Below the pieces are notes generated by a model that was not told the origin of the DNA, did no database searches, and saw nothing but the letters and a program-made list of their open reading frames with translations. Positions 42,496 through 51,112 of a stretch of 58,674 nucleotides of DNA are shown here, in pieces; positions within the stretch are counted from its first letter, which is position 1, and each line of letters opens with the position of its first letter. A program made the position numbers and the translations under genes. The DNA lies in NCBI GenBank assembly GCA_945885345.1, contig CAMCYP010000021.1, positions 1-58,674 on the forward strand. Reading direction: 5' to 3'. Source of the stretch: Bordetella parapertussis. GTDB lineage: Bacteria > Pseudomonadota > Gammaproteobacteria > Burkholderiales > SG8-41.

Positions 42496-43344
42496 TCAGT
42501 CGACAGACTGCATGCGCACGAGGCGCGCAGCCTCTTCCGCGCGCGCATCCTCGATCTCGCGCATGACACTGACCAGATCCACGGTGCCGGCCTTTTCCTC
42601 GAAATGGCCGGTCAGCACTGTGTCAGGTGTCAGCACACCGCGTTCGTAGAGATCCCAGATTTCAGGGCCGTAACGGGTATCCAGCAGCTCCGGCGCATAA
42701 CGACCGAAGTAGTCGCGCAGGTTGCCGACGTCTCGCAGCAGCATGCGGCAGGCGTGGTTGTTGCCTGCCGCGTCCACTGCCTGCGGCAGGTCGATGATCA
42801 CCGGGCCGTCGGCTGCGAGCAGGATGTTGAACTCCGACAGGTCGCCGTGGATGATGCCGGCGCACAACATGCGCACGACCTGCTGCAACAGCATGGCGTG
42901 ATATTCCTGCGCCTGTTCGGCAGTCAGCGCCACATCATTCAGCCGCGGCGCGGCTTCGCCATTTTCGTCGGCCACCAGTTCCATCAGCAGCACGCCATCG
43001 AGAAAATTATAGGGTTTCGGCACACGCACGCCGGCATCAGCCAGCCGGTACAGCGCATCCACCTCGGCACGCTGCCACACCGCCTCCTGCTGCTGCCGGC
43101 CGTAACGGGTGCCCTTGGCCATGGCGCGAGCCTGGCGTGAATTCTTGACCTTGCGATTTTCGGTGTAGTCGACGGCCTGGCGGAAACTGCGGTGCGTGGC
43201 TTCCTTGTAGATTTTCGCGCACAGGGAATCGCCGCCGCTGCGCACCACATAGACCGTCGCCTCTTTGCCGCTCATCAACTGGCGCACGACCGAATCGATC
43301 AGTCCTTCTTCGATCAGGGATTGCAGGCGTTTGGGGGCTTTCAT
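42496..43344 (-). CDS. RIO1-like serine/threonine protein kinase
   Basis: This is a 282-residue bacterial RIO-family kinase. The ATP loop is SGKEATVYVV (residues 25-34) and the Lys is in CAKIYKEA (about residue 44). The catalytic loop is IIHGDLSEFNILL (Asp168, Asn173). The metal Asp is in VIIDLPQAVD, in place of DFG, as normal for RIO. An N-terminal part, MKAPKRLQSLIEEGLIDSVV, and a C-terminal acidic helix are as in Pseudomonas homologs. It stands alone on the minus strand among catabolic genes; its role there is unknown. Confidence 0.93.
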   Translation of the reverse strand: MKAPKRLQSLIEEGLIDSVVRQLMSGKEATVYVVRSGGDSLCAKIYKEATHRSFRQAVDYTENRKVKNSRQARAMAKGTRYGRQQQEAVWQRAEVDALYRLADAGVRVPKPYNFLDGVLLMELVADENGEAAPRLNDVALTAEQAQEYHAMLLQQVVRMLCAGIIHGDLSEFNILLAADGPVIIDLPQAVDAAGNNHACRMLLRDVGNLRDYFGRYAPELLDTRYGPEIWDLYERGVLTPDTVLTGHFEEKAGTVDLVSVMREIEDARAEEAARLVRMQSVD

Positions 43345-43668
43345 CAGGGCATTCTACGCCAGGCCCCTGCTGCATCCGATATTGATGCCGGTTCCATAAT
43401 GCCCGGCCAGAAACCATATGGCACGCATGTCCGCAGCGCATGGACGTGGATGTTGAACATCACGCGCCACCGGATTGGCGGCCTTGATGATTGTTCTCGG
43501 CGTACTGCAATGCCGGGCCCCGGCTACAAGACTGGCCCCATCACCACATGACAATAGCCCGCCTCAAAAACGCCGCCTTCTCCATATACTGGAAGGCCGG
43601 TGCGACGCCGCGGGTGGCCGCGGTAGAATCGTCATCTCCATTGTCATTGACTCCTTCCCCGGATTCAC
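43345..43668. other. 324-base gap between RIO kinase and alpha/beta hydrolase
   Basis: No convincing gene was found. A TAGAAT at 43624-43629, 40 bases before the hydrolase start, is a possible -10. Short open frames on both strands show no recognisable protein. It probably holds the promoters of the two divergent genes. Confidence 0.5.
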
Positions 43669-44457
43669 ATGTCCTCCATTCCGACCTTTATCGTCCAGCA
43701 CGGTGCAGTCCATATAGCAGTCCATGCGTTCGGCACCGGCCCGCGCATTGTGATGATGCCTTCGCTGGGCCGTCCGGCATCCGACTTTTTCGACATCGCG
43801 CAACGCCTGGCCACTGCCGGTTATCGCGTGCTGTGTCCGCAACCGCGCGGACTCGGCGGCAGCAAGGGCCCGCTGCACGGCATCACGCTGCATGATTTCG
43901 CCAAAGACATTGCTGCAGTGATCCAGCACGATGGCGGCGAACCCACGGTGGTTGCCGGCCATGCCTTCGGCAATTTTGTCGCCCGCACCATGGCTGCAGA
44001 CCATCCGCAGCTGGTGCGTGCCGTGGTACTGCTCGCCGCAACACATACCTGGCCGCTGGCGCCGGAACTGCGCGACTCCATCAACAAATGCCATCAGATG
44101 GATCTGCCGGAACAGGAAAGGCTCAAGCATTTGCAGCATGTGTTTTTTGCGCCGGGCAATGACGCCCGTGTCTGGCTCGACGGCTGGGATGACGCGGTGA
44201 TGCATGCTGAACGCGATGCCACCGAGGCCACGCCGAAACCGGAATGGTGGACCGCCGGCATGGCACCGGTGCTCGACGTGTTGTCACTGCAGGATCCGCT
44301 GTCGCCGCCAGACAGCGTGTACTGTTACCGCGACCAGTGGGGCGCCGACCGCGTGACCATCGCCAAAATCGACAACGCCGCACACGCGCTGCTGCCCGAG
44401 CAGCCGGCCGCAGTGGCCGAAGCGATCATCAAATACATGAAGCAACTCGACACATGA
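43669..44457 (+). CDS. Alpha/beta hydrolase-fold protein lacking the nucleophile Ser
   Basis: This 262-residue alpha/beta-hydrolase fold protein has an oxyanion region MMPSLGRPASDFFDIA and PRGLGGSKGP. The nucleophile elbow is VVAGHAFGNFVA (residues 95-103), with Ala99 where Ser, Cys or Asp is expected. The C-terminal KIDNAAHALLPEQPA contains the conserved His. It may have lost hydrolytic chemistry or use another mechanism. It overlaps the GST gene (ATGA). Confidence 0.87.
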   Translation: MSSIPTFIVQHGAVHIAVHAFGTGPRIVMMPSLGRPASDFFDIAQRLATAGYRVLCPQPRGLGGSKGPLHGITLHDFAKDIAAVIQHDGGEPTVVAGHAFGNFVARTMAADHPQLVRAVVLLAATHTWPLAPELRDSINKCHQMDLPEQERLKHLQHVFFAPGNDARVWLDGWDDAVMHAERDATEATPKPEWWTAGMAPVLDVLSLQDPLSPPDSVYCYRDQWGADRVTIAKIDNAAHALLPEQPAAVAEAIIKYMKQLDT

Positions 44458-45068
44458 AGCTGTACTGGTCATCGCGCTCGCCCTTTGTGCGCAAGGTCAT
44501 GATATTCGCGCATGAATGCGGACTGGCTGGGCGCATCGAATGTGTGCGCACGCTGGTGGCCATGACCCGCCCCAATACCGACCTGCTGCCGATCAATCCG
44601 CTGGGCAAGATTCCGACGCTGGTGCTGGACGACGGCAACGTGTTCTACGACTCCACGGTGATCTGCGAATACCTCGACAGCCTGCACGGCGGCCACCGGC
44701 TGTTTCCGGAAGCAGGTCTCGCGCGCTGGATCGCGCTGCGCCGCCATGCGCTGGGCAACAACCTGACCGACAACCTGATGCTGTGGCGCAATGAAATCCT
44801 GCGCCCGCAGCCGCAGCAGTCGCCGGAAATACTCGCCGCCTTCGACCTGAAGGTGCGCAACGCCGTGGCTGCGCTGGACCATGAAGCCTCGGCACTGGCG
44901 GCGGAACCCGTCGGAATCGGCCACGTCGCCATCGCCTGCGCACTGGGCTATATTGATTTCCGTTTCGCCCACCTGGGCTGGCGCACCGGGCATGACCGCA
45001 TCACCGGCTGGTACGAAACGTTTGCGCAGCGCCCGTCGATGACCCTGACGGCGCACGTCGACCAATAA
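44454..45068 (+). CDS. Glutathione S-transferase
   Basis: This 204-residue GST starts at MKLYWSSRSPFVRKV, whose ATG overlaps the previous stop (ATGA). The thioredoxin-like N-domain has NPLGKIPTLVLDDG with the cis-Pro and FYDSTVICEYLDSL with the glutathione-binding Glu/Ser region. The helical C-domain ends GWYETFAQRPSMTLTAH. Small GSTs in catabolic operons often act in isomerisation, ring opening or ether cleavage. Confidence 0.92.
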   Translation: MKLYWSSRSPFVRKVMIFAHECGLAGRIECVRTLVAMTRPNTDLLPINPLGKIPTLVLDDGNVFYDSTVICEYLDSLHGGHRLFPEAGLARWIALRRHALGNNLTDNLMLWRNEILRPQPQQSPEILAAFDLKVRNAVAALDHEASALAAEPVGIGHVAIACALGYIDFRFAHLGWRTGHDRITGWYETFAQRPSMTLTAHVDQ

Positions 45069-45092
45069 CAAAAGCATTCCGAGGAGAACACC

Positions 45093-46055
45093 ATGAACAA
45101 AAACATGATCCTGCTGCCACTGCTGCTGATTGCCGTGGTTGCGCCGGTTGCAGCGCAGCCCTATCCCGCCAGGCCCGTGCGCATGGTTGTGCCCTTCCCG
45201 CCCGGCGGCCCCACCGACATCGTGGCGCGGCTGATGGCCCCCAAAATGGCCGAGGCCATGGGCCAGCAGGTCGTCGTCGACAATCGCGGCGGCGCCGGCG
45301 GCGCCATCGGCACTGAACAGGTGGCGAAATCCGCACCCGACGGTTACACCCTGATCATGGGCACCATCGGCGGCCTCGCCGTGGCCAAAAGCCTGAATCC
45401 GAAACTCGGATACGACACGCTGCGCGACCTGGCACCGATCACGCAAAGCGTCACCGTCACCAGTATCCTCGTCATCCATCCGTCGGTGCCGGCGAAAAAT
45501 GTCAGGGAACTGCTGGCGCTGGCGCGCGCCAGACCCGGTCAGCTCAATTACGGCTCTTCGGGCAACGGCACCATCACCCACCTCGCCGGCGAACTGCTCA
45601 AGTACATGAGCAAGGTCAATATCACCCATGTGCCGTACAAAGGCGGCTCCCCGGCGCTGACCGCGCTGGTATCGGGCGAAGTCGACCTGACTTATGAGAA
45701 CAGTCTGATCATCACGCCGCACATCCGGTCCGGCCGGGTCAAGGCGCTCGCCGTCACCGGCGCCAAACGCTCTGCGCTGCTGCCTGAACTGCCGACCATC
45801 GCCGAAACCCTGCCCGGCTACAGTGCCAGCGGCTGGTACGGCCTGCTGGCGCCGGCGGCAACGCCAAAAACAGTGCTGGCGCGACTGCATGGCGAAGCCG
45901 TGAAGGCGCTGCGTGCGCCTGACGTCATCGAAAAACTGTCGAGCCAGGGCGCGGAACCGGTGGCCAGCACGCCGGAGGAATTCACCGCCTTTATCCGCAG
46001 CGAAACCGACAAATGGGCGAAGCTGGTGAAAGCCGCCAACATGCGCACGGATTAA
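45093..46055 (+). CDS. Bug family (TctC) periplasmic binding protein
   Basis: This 320-residue receptor has a signal peptide ending VAAQ and a strong GAGGAGAACACC leader. Marks are YPARPVRMVVPFPPGGPTDI, VVVDNRGGAGGAIGTEQVAK, APDGYTLIMG and VPYKGGSPALTALVSG. It follows the GST by 24 bases and precedes the acyl-CoA synthetase by 7, so it is part of the same transcript. Confidence 0.93.
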   Translation: MNKNMILLPLLLIAVVAPVAAQPYPARPVRMVVPFPPGGPTDIVARLMAPKMAEAMGQQVVVDNRGGAGGAIGTEQVAKSAPDGYTLIMGTIGGLAVAKSLNPKLGYDTLRDLAPITQSVTVTSILVIHPSVPAKNVRELLALARARPGQLNYGSSGNGTITHLAGELLKYMSKVNITHVPYKGGSPALTALVSGEVDLTYENSLIITPHIRSGRVKALAVTGAKRSALLPELPTIAETLPGYSASGWYGLLAPAATPKTVLARLHGEAVKALRAPDVIEKLSSQGAEPVASTPEEFTAFIRSETDKWAKLVKAANMRTD

Positions 46056-46062
46056 TCCAAAA

Positions 46063-48195
46063 ATGTCTGCCGTTCTCAAAAGCGCCACTGCAGCCCCCGA
46101 CCTGTCCCGCCTGCTCAATCCGCGCGGCGTTGCCATCATCGGCGCCTCCACTGATCTCACGCGCATCGGCGGCCAGCCGATCAAGCTGCTCACCGAATAC
46201 GGTTACAAGGGCAAGGTTTATCCGGTCAATCCGAAATACAAGGAAGTCAAAGGCCTGACCTGTTATCCCGACATCGGTGCCGTGCCCCAGCCCTGCGACA
46301 TCGCGCTGATCGCGGTATCGGGTGCACTGGTGCCGGGTGCCATCGCACAATGCGGCAAGGCCGGCATTCCGTTTGCCGTGATCCTGTCTGCAGGCTTCAG
46401 CGAAGCCGGGGATGCCGGCAAGGTGCTCAACGAGCAGCTGCTGGCGGCGATCCAATCCAGCGGCGTGCGTGTGGTCGGCCCCAATTGCCTGGGGCTGATG
46501 AACCTCGACGAGGATTTCCGCCTCGGCTTTGGCGGCACGCTGCAACTGAAGACACTCAAGCCCGGCCCGATCGCGATGGTCACGCAATCCGGCGGTTTCG
46601 GCTTCGGCGTGGTCGCCGTCGCCTGTTACCACGGCCTTGGTTTCAATCATGTGATTTCCACCGGCAACGAAGTCGATCTCACCGCGCTCGACTGGATGGA
46701 ACACCTGATCGAACGCCCGGATGTCGAAATCCTCACCGCTTTCCTTGAGGGCACGACCGAGGGCAAACGTCTGCGCCGGCTCGGTGCACGCGCACTGGAA
46801 CTCGGCAAACCGATCCTGATCTGGAAAGTCGGCAACAGCGAAGTCGGCAGCAAGGCCGCGACCTCGCACACCGCACGCCTGACTGCAGGTTACGAACTGT
46901 TCCGCACTGCATTCCGTGAAGGCGGCTTCATCGAAGTACAGGATGTCGATGACCTGGTCGATTATTGCAAGGCCTTCCGTGGAAAAAAACTGCCGCGCGG
47001 CAACGGCGTCGGGGTGATGACGCTGTCCGGCGGCGCCGGCGTGCTGCTTGCCGACCGCTGCATCGCGCACGGCCTGACGCTGCCAAAATTGAGCGATGCC
47101 ACCCGCGAAAAACTGCGCGGCATTGTCGTCGCCTACGCTTCGATCGAAAATCCAATCGATACCACCGCACAGGGTTACAACGACAACTTTGCGTCGTACA
47201 CCAAGACCATGCGCGAAGTGCTGGCGGATCCCAATATCGATTCCATCGTTGCACGCTCACCACGCGGCACGGTGGCGCAGGTCTGGGCCGAAGGTCTGGT
47301 GGAAATGCTCAAGGGCGTGGACAAACCGCTGCTGCTGAACTGGCCGACTTCACCCGACGACAACCGCGAAGCGATGATGTACCTGGAACGCAACGGCGTG
47401 CCCTGCATACTCGCCCCCGGCCGCACCGTTAACGCGATGGCGGCGCTGACCGATTTTGCCAACAAGCGCCGTGTTTTCGAAACCACGCGTGCGCGCGGCG
47501 GCAAACGCGCCGTCGCGCCGCAAAAACTCGATCTGTCGGCTTCCGGTACGCTGGGCGAACATGCCTCCAAGGCGCTGCTCAAGGCCTACGGCATTGCGGT
47601 GACTGAAGAAAAACTGCTGGCACCGGAGGCCATCGAAAAACTCACTGCGTCGCCGCTGCCGTTCCCGCTGGCGGTGAAAATCGAATCCGCCGACATCCCG
47701 CACAAGACCGAAGCCGGTGTGATCCGCCTGCACATCAACAGCCTGGATGCGCTGAAGCAGGCCGCACGCGAAGTACTCGCCGCCGCCAAACAGTACAAAC
47801 CCGATGCGCGCATCGCCGGTGTGCTGGTGCAGCAGATGGCCAGCGGCGAGGAAGTCATCCTCGGCGCGGTCAACGATCCGCACTTCGGCCCGGTGATTGC
47901 CTTCGGCCTCGGCGGCGTGTTCACCGAAATCATGCATGACGTGACCCATCGCTACGCACCGTTTGATACAGAGACCGCGAAAGCGATGATCCACGACATC
48001 AAGGGTGTGAAACTGCTGCAGGGTTATCGCGGCAAACCGCCGTGCAATATCGATGCGCTGGCGGACACCCTGTCGCGGCTGTCGCTGCTGGTGGCGGACC
48101 ACGCCGAGCGCATCGCTGAAATCGACATCAATCCGCTGTTCGTCAACGCTTCGGGCGTCGTTGCCGCGGATGCATTGGTAGTGCTTAAGGACTAA
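46063..48195 (+). CDS. NDP-forming acyl-CoA synthetase (acetate-CoA ligase family)
   Basis: This 710-residue enzyme converts an acid, CoA and ATP to acyl-CoA, ADP and phosphate. The N-terminal CoA-binding domain has LLNPRGVAIIGASTDLTRIG. The ligase domains have VGPNCLGLMN and the swivelling phospho-His in AATSHTARLTAGYELF. The C-terminal ATP-grasp domain has LPFPLAVKIESADIPHKTEA, with LGGVFTEIMHDVTHR and IAEIDINPLFV. Length is that of the fused alpha-beta form. It probably activates an imported acid. The stop is followed by a CACAGAG palindrome. Confidence 0.94.
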   Translation: MSAVLKSATAAPDLSRLLNPRGVAIIGASTDLTRIGGQPIKLLTEYGYKGKVYPVNPKYKEVKGLTCYPDIGAVPQPCDIALIAVSGALVPGAIAQCGKAGIPFAVILSAGFSEAGDAGKVLNEQLLAAIQSSGVRVVGPNCLGLMNLDEDFRLGFGGTLQLKTLKPGPIAMVTQSGGFGFGVVAVACYHGLGFNHVISTGNEVDLTALDWMEHLIERPDVEILTAFLEGTTEGKRLRRLGARALELGKPILIWKVGNSEVGSKAATSHTARLTAGYELFRTAFREGGFIEVQDVDDLVDYCKAFRGKKLPRGNGVGVMTLSGGAGVLLADRCIAHGLTLPKLSDATREKLRGIVVAYASIENPIDTTAQGYNDNFASYTKTMREVLADPNIDSIVARSPRGTVAQVWAEGLVEMLKGVDKPLLLNWPTSPDDNREAMMYLERNGVPCILAPGRTVNAMAALTDFANKRRVFETTRARGGKRAVAPQKLDLSASGTLGEHASKALLKAYGIAVTEEKLLAPEAIEKLTASPLPFPLAVKIESADIPHKTEAGVIRLHINSLDALKQAAREVLAAAKQYKPDARIAGVLVQQMASGEEVILGAVNDPHFGPVIAFGLGGVFTEIMHDVTHRYAPFDTETAKAMIHDIKGVKLLQGYRGKPPCNIDALADTLSRLSLLVADHAERIAEIDINPLFVNASGVVAADALVVLKD

Positions 48196-48202
48196 AACCT
48201 TG

Positions 48203-48295
48203 AGCCACAGAGGACACAGAGAGCACAGAGAACTGCAAGAACAAAAAACTTGCCGACTCGGGTTTTCCTCTGTGACCTCTGTGTCCTCTGTGGCT
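48203..48295. repeat. CACAGAG-type periodic palindrome, copy 3
   Basis: The left arm (48203-48232) matches that of copy 2 base for base over AGCCACAGAGGACACAGAGA and beyond. The right arm (48266-48295) has three units. It is followed by CGCTTTTGACTTTGA as in copy 2, then the next gene's ATG. Confidence 0.88.
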
Positions 48296-48318
48296 AAAAC
48301 GCTTTTGACTTTGAATCC

Positions 48319-49332
48319 ATGAACATTCCATTCAAAACCCGCATCACCGACCTCTACGGCATCCGCCTGCCGGTGATCGCCAGCGGCCTGATGTGGCTGG
48401 CGGAACCGGTTTATGTGGCCGCGGTGGCGCGTGCCGGGCTGATCGGCTTCATGACCTCGGCGAGTTTCTCCGACACGACGGCGCTGCGCGCGGGCATCCG
48501 CAAATGCCGTGAACTGAGCGAAGGCAAACCCTTCGGCGTCAACATCATGATCCGTGTCAGCCGCGACGGCAGCGACCGCGTCACACCGCTGATCGACGCG
48601 GTGATTGACGAAGGCGTGAAATATGTGGAAACCGCGGGCAACAATCCCGAGGCATACCTGAAACGCCTGAAAGACGCCGGCATCATCGTGCTGCACAAGG
48701 TGCCGGGCGTGCGTTACGCAAAAAAGGCCGAGTCGCTGGGTGTGGATGCCGTGACCGTCGTCGGCGCCGAAGCCGGCGGGCACCCAGGCATCGAACCCGT
48801 GGGCACCATGGTTGCTGCAGCCGCAGCCGCCCGCGCCATCAAGATTCCGCTGGTGGTTGCCGGCGGACTGGGTACCGGCGAACAGCTCGTTGCCGCGCTG
48901 GCCATGGGCGCCGACGGCATTGCGATGGGCACCCGTTTTCTGGTGTCAGAAGAAATCTGGGCGCATCGCAAATACAAGGAGCGCCTGGTCGCTGCCGGCG
49001 AAACCGACACTACGCTGTTATTGCAGTCGATGCGCAACACGCAACGCGCGCTGAAAACCGGGCATGTCGCGATGATCCAGCAGCTCGAACGCGAACAATC
49101 CGATACCGGGACGCTGTTGCCGCACATCATGGGCAGCATCGGCCGCAAGGCCTACGAAACCGGCGATTACGAAAGCGCCATGCTGTCCTGCGGCCAGGGC
49201 GTGGTGTTCGCAGATAAAATCGAGCCGCTGGCCGCGATTGTGGGCCGTCTTGAAACTGAAGCCCGCGCTGCGATGGATCGGCTGCACACTATCTATTGCG
49301 CGTTGCCGACTGCGGCCGGACGCGCCGCCTGA
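48319..49332 (+). CDS. Nitronate monooxygenase (2-nitropropane dioxygenase family)
   Basis: This 337-residue FMN-dependent TIM-barrel enzyme has LPVIASGLMWLAEPVYVAAV at the N-terminus, NIMIRVSR, and the key GAEAGGHPG (catalytic His about 155). VAGGLGTGEQLVAALAMGAD follows with GIAMGTRFL for flavin binding. It denitrifies nitronates or propionate-3-nitronate; some members act as enoyl reductases instead. There is no clear Shine-Dalgarno sequence, and the repeat flank GACTTTGAATCC lies just before the ATG. Confidence 0.92.
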   Translation: MNIPFKTRITDLYGIRLPVIASGLMWLAEPVYVAAVARAGLIGFMTSASFSDTTALRAGIRKCRELSEGKPFGVNIMIRVSRDGSDRVTPLIDAVIDEGVKYVETAGNNPEAYLKRLKDAGIIVLHKVPGVRYAKKAESLGVDAVTVVGAEAGGHPGIEPVGTMVAAAAAARAIKIPLVVAGGLGTGEQLVAALAMGADGIAMGTRFLVSEEIWAHRKYKERLVAAGETDTTLLLQSMRNTQRALKTGHVAMIQQLEREQSDTGTLLPHIMGSIGRKAYETGDYESAMLSCGQGVVFADKIEPLAAIVGRLETEARAAMDRLHTIYCALPTAAGRAA

Positions 49333-49352
49333 ATATTTCCGAAGGAGGATCC

Positions 49353-50318
49353 ATGAAAAATTATAATTCATTGTTTTTATTGATATTTTTATGCTCTGCA
49401 CTGGGCGCTGCGCAGGCTCAGAACTACCCCAGCAAAACCGTGCGCCTGGTAGTACCCTTCGCCGCCGGTGGCAGCACCGACATCATGGGCCGCCTGGTCG
49501 CGCAAAAACTCTCCGAAGCCTGGGGCCAGCAGGTCATTGTCGACAACCGCCCCGGCGGCAGCACGGTGATCGGCACCGACATCGTCGCCAAGTCGGCGCC
49601 CGACGGCCACACGCTGCTGGTGACGCCGGCGCCCTTCACCATCGTGCCCAGCCTGCTGAAAAAACTGCCGTACGATCCGGCGAAAGATTTCGAACCGATC
49701 ACGCTGATCAACACCACGCCGCTGGTCGTCGTGGTCAATCCGGGCGTGCCAGCGAAAAACATCAAGGAACTGATCGCACTCGCCAAATCAAAGCCGGGCG
49801 TGTTGAACTTCGGCTCTTCCGGCAGCGGCGGCTCCAACCACCTTGCCGGCGAACTGTTCAATGCGATGGCCAACGTCAAGATTGTCCACATCCCGTACAA
49901 AGGCAATGCCCCGGCCATGGCCGACCTCATCGGTGGCCATGTCGACATCGTGTTCAACGGACTGACCTCGGCCCTGCAGCACATCAAGTCGGGCAAGCTG
50001 CGCGCGCTGGGCGTCACCAGCCTCAAGCGCTCCGCCGCGCTTCCTGAAATGCCGACACTGGATGAACAGGGCCTGAAAGGTTTCCAGGCCGTGGCCTGGA
50101 ACGGCCTCACCGGCCCGGCGGGTACACCTAAAGCCGCCGTCGACCGCGCAGCCGGTGACGTCGCGCGCATCATGAAATCGCCGGAACTCGCCGAATTCCT
50201 GAAACACGAAGGTTCGGATCCGGTCGGCAGCAGTACCGCTGAATACCGCACCTTCCTCACCGACGAAATCGGCAAGTGGAAAAAAGTCATCGCACGCGCC
50301 GGTATCAAATCGCTGTAG
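49353..50318 (+). CDS. Bug family (TctC) periplasmic binding protein
   Basis: This 321-residue receptor starts at MKNYNSLFLL with a very strong GAAGGAGGATCC leader. The signal peptide (about 22 residues, AT-rich codons) ends in AAQAQ. Marks are YPSKTVRLVVPFAAGGSTDI, VIVDNRPGGSTVIGTDIVAK, APDGHTLLVT and IPYKGNAPAMADLIGG. It lies between the nitronate monooxygenase and a crotonase in one run. Confidence 0.93.
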   Translation: MKNYNSLFLLIFLCSALGAAQAQNYPSKTVRLVVPFAAGGSTDIMGRLVAQKLSEAWGQQVIVDNRPGGSTVIGTDIVAKSAPDGHTLLVTPAPFTIVPSLLKKLPYDPAKDFEPITLINTTPLVVVVNPGVPAKNIKELIALAKSKPGVLNFGSSGSGGSNHLAGELFNAMANVKIVHIPYKGNAPAMADLIGGHVDIVFNGLTSALQHIKSGKLRALGVTSLKRSAALPEMPTLDEQGLKGFQAVAWNGLTGPAGTPKAAVDRAAGDVARIMKSPELAEFLKHEGSDPVGSSTAEYRTFLTDEIGKWKKVIARAGIKSL

Positions 50319-50328
50319 TAATGGCCGC

Positions 50329-51099
50329 ATGAGCATCAGGGTCAGCACCGAAAACGGCATCGCGACGGTACTCCTCGACCGCGCCGACAAACTCAATGCG
50401 CTGTCCGGTGAGATGTACCACGAGTTGGCCGATGCCTTCCGCGCGTTGAACGAGAACGACGTGGTGCGCGTCGTGCTGCTCACCGGCGCCGGCCGTGCAT
50501 TCTGCGCCGGCGGCGATGTCGGATCGATGGGCGGTTACGACGTGGTCAGCGGACGCAAACGCTCCAAGGGCCACCAGCAGATGATCCTTGCACTGCATCA
50601 CCTGGAAAAACCGGTAATTGCCGCGATCCGTGGCCCGGCGGCCGGTATCGGCGCCAGCATGGCACTGGCTTGCGATTTAATCGTGGCGAGTGAAACCGCC
50701 TACCTGCTGATGGCCTTCAAGAATGTCGGCATCCCGCCGGACGGCGGCGCAATTTATTTCCTGACCCAGCACCTCGGCCTCGCCCGCGCCAAGGAAATCG
50801 TCTACAGCGCACGCAAACTACCCGCCGCCGAAGCACGCGACATGGGCCTGATCAGCAAGGTAGTGCCCGACGACCAGCTCGAAACCGCAGCGATGGCGCT
50901 GGCGCGTGACATCGCCGGTTCGGCGACCTATGCACTGACACTGGCCAAACGCATGTTCCAGTACATGTATGTGCCGACGCTGGAACAATTGCTGGAACTG
51001 GAAGTGATGGCAGTCTGCGGCGCGCGCATGACCGGGGACCATGTCGAGGGCGTCGCTGCCTTCAAGGAAAAACGCAAACCGCAGTTCAAGGGAAAGTAA
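50329..51099 (+). CDS. Enoyl-CoA hydratase/isomerase (crotonase) family protein, paralog 2
   Basis: This 256-residue crotonase is collinear with 37193-37963. It has GRAFCAGGDVGSMGGYDVVS, AIRGPAAGIGASMALACDL, and IPPDGGAIYFLTQHLG with Asp at the second acidic position. Its C-terminus EGVAAFKEKRKPQFKGK is nearly the same as the paralog's. It starts 10 bases after the Bug gene and ends 13 bases before the AMP-ligase, so it is in the same operon. Confidence 0.93.
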   Translation: MSIRVSTENGIATVLLDRADKLNALSGEMYHELADAFRALNENDVVRVVLLTGAGRAFCAGGDVGSMGGYDVVSGRKRSKGHQQMILALHHLEKPVIAAIRGPAAGIGASMALACDLIVASETAYLLMAFKNVGIPPDGGAIYFLTQHLGLARAKEIVYSARKLPAAEARDMGLISKVVPDDQLETAAMALARDIAGSATYALTLAKRMFQYMYVPTLEQLLELEVMAVCGARMTGDHVEGVAAFKEKRKPQFKGK

Positions 51100-51112
51100 G
51101 CCGGACAACATC

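Noticed and set aside
44469..46193. 574-codon minus-strand open frame
   Set aside because: Antisense to the GST and Bug genes, with no recognisable motif.
47350..48783. 477-codon minus-strand open frame
   Set aside because: Antisense to the acyl-CoA synthetase and nitronate monooxygenase; it also runs through the CACAGAG palindrome, which argues against real coding.
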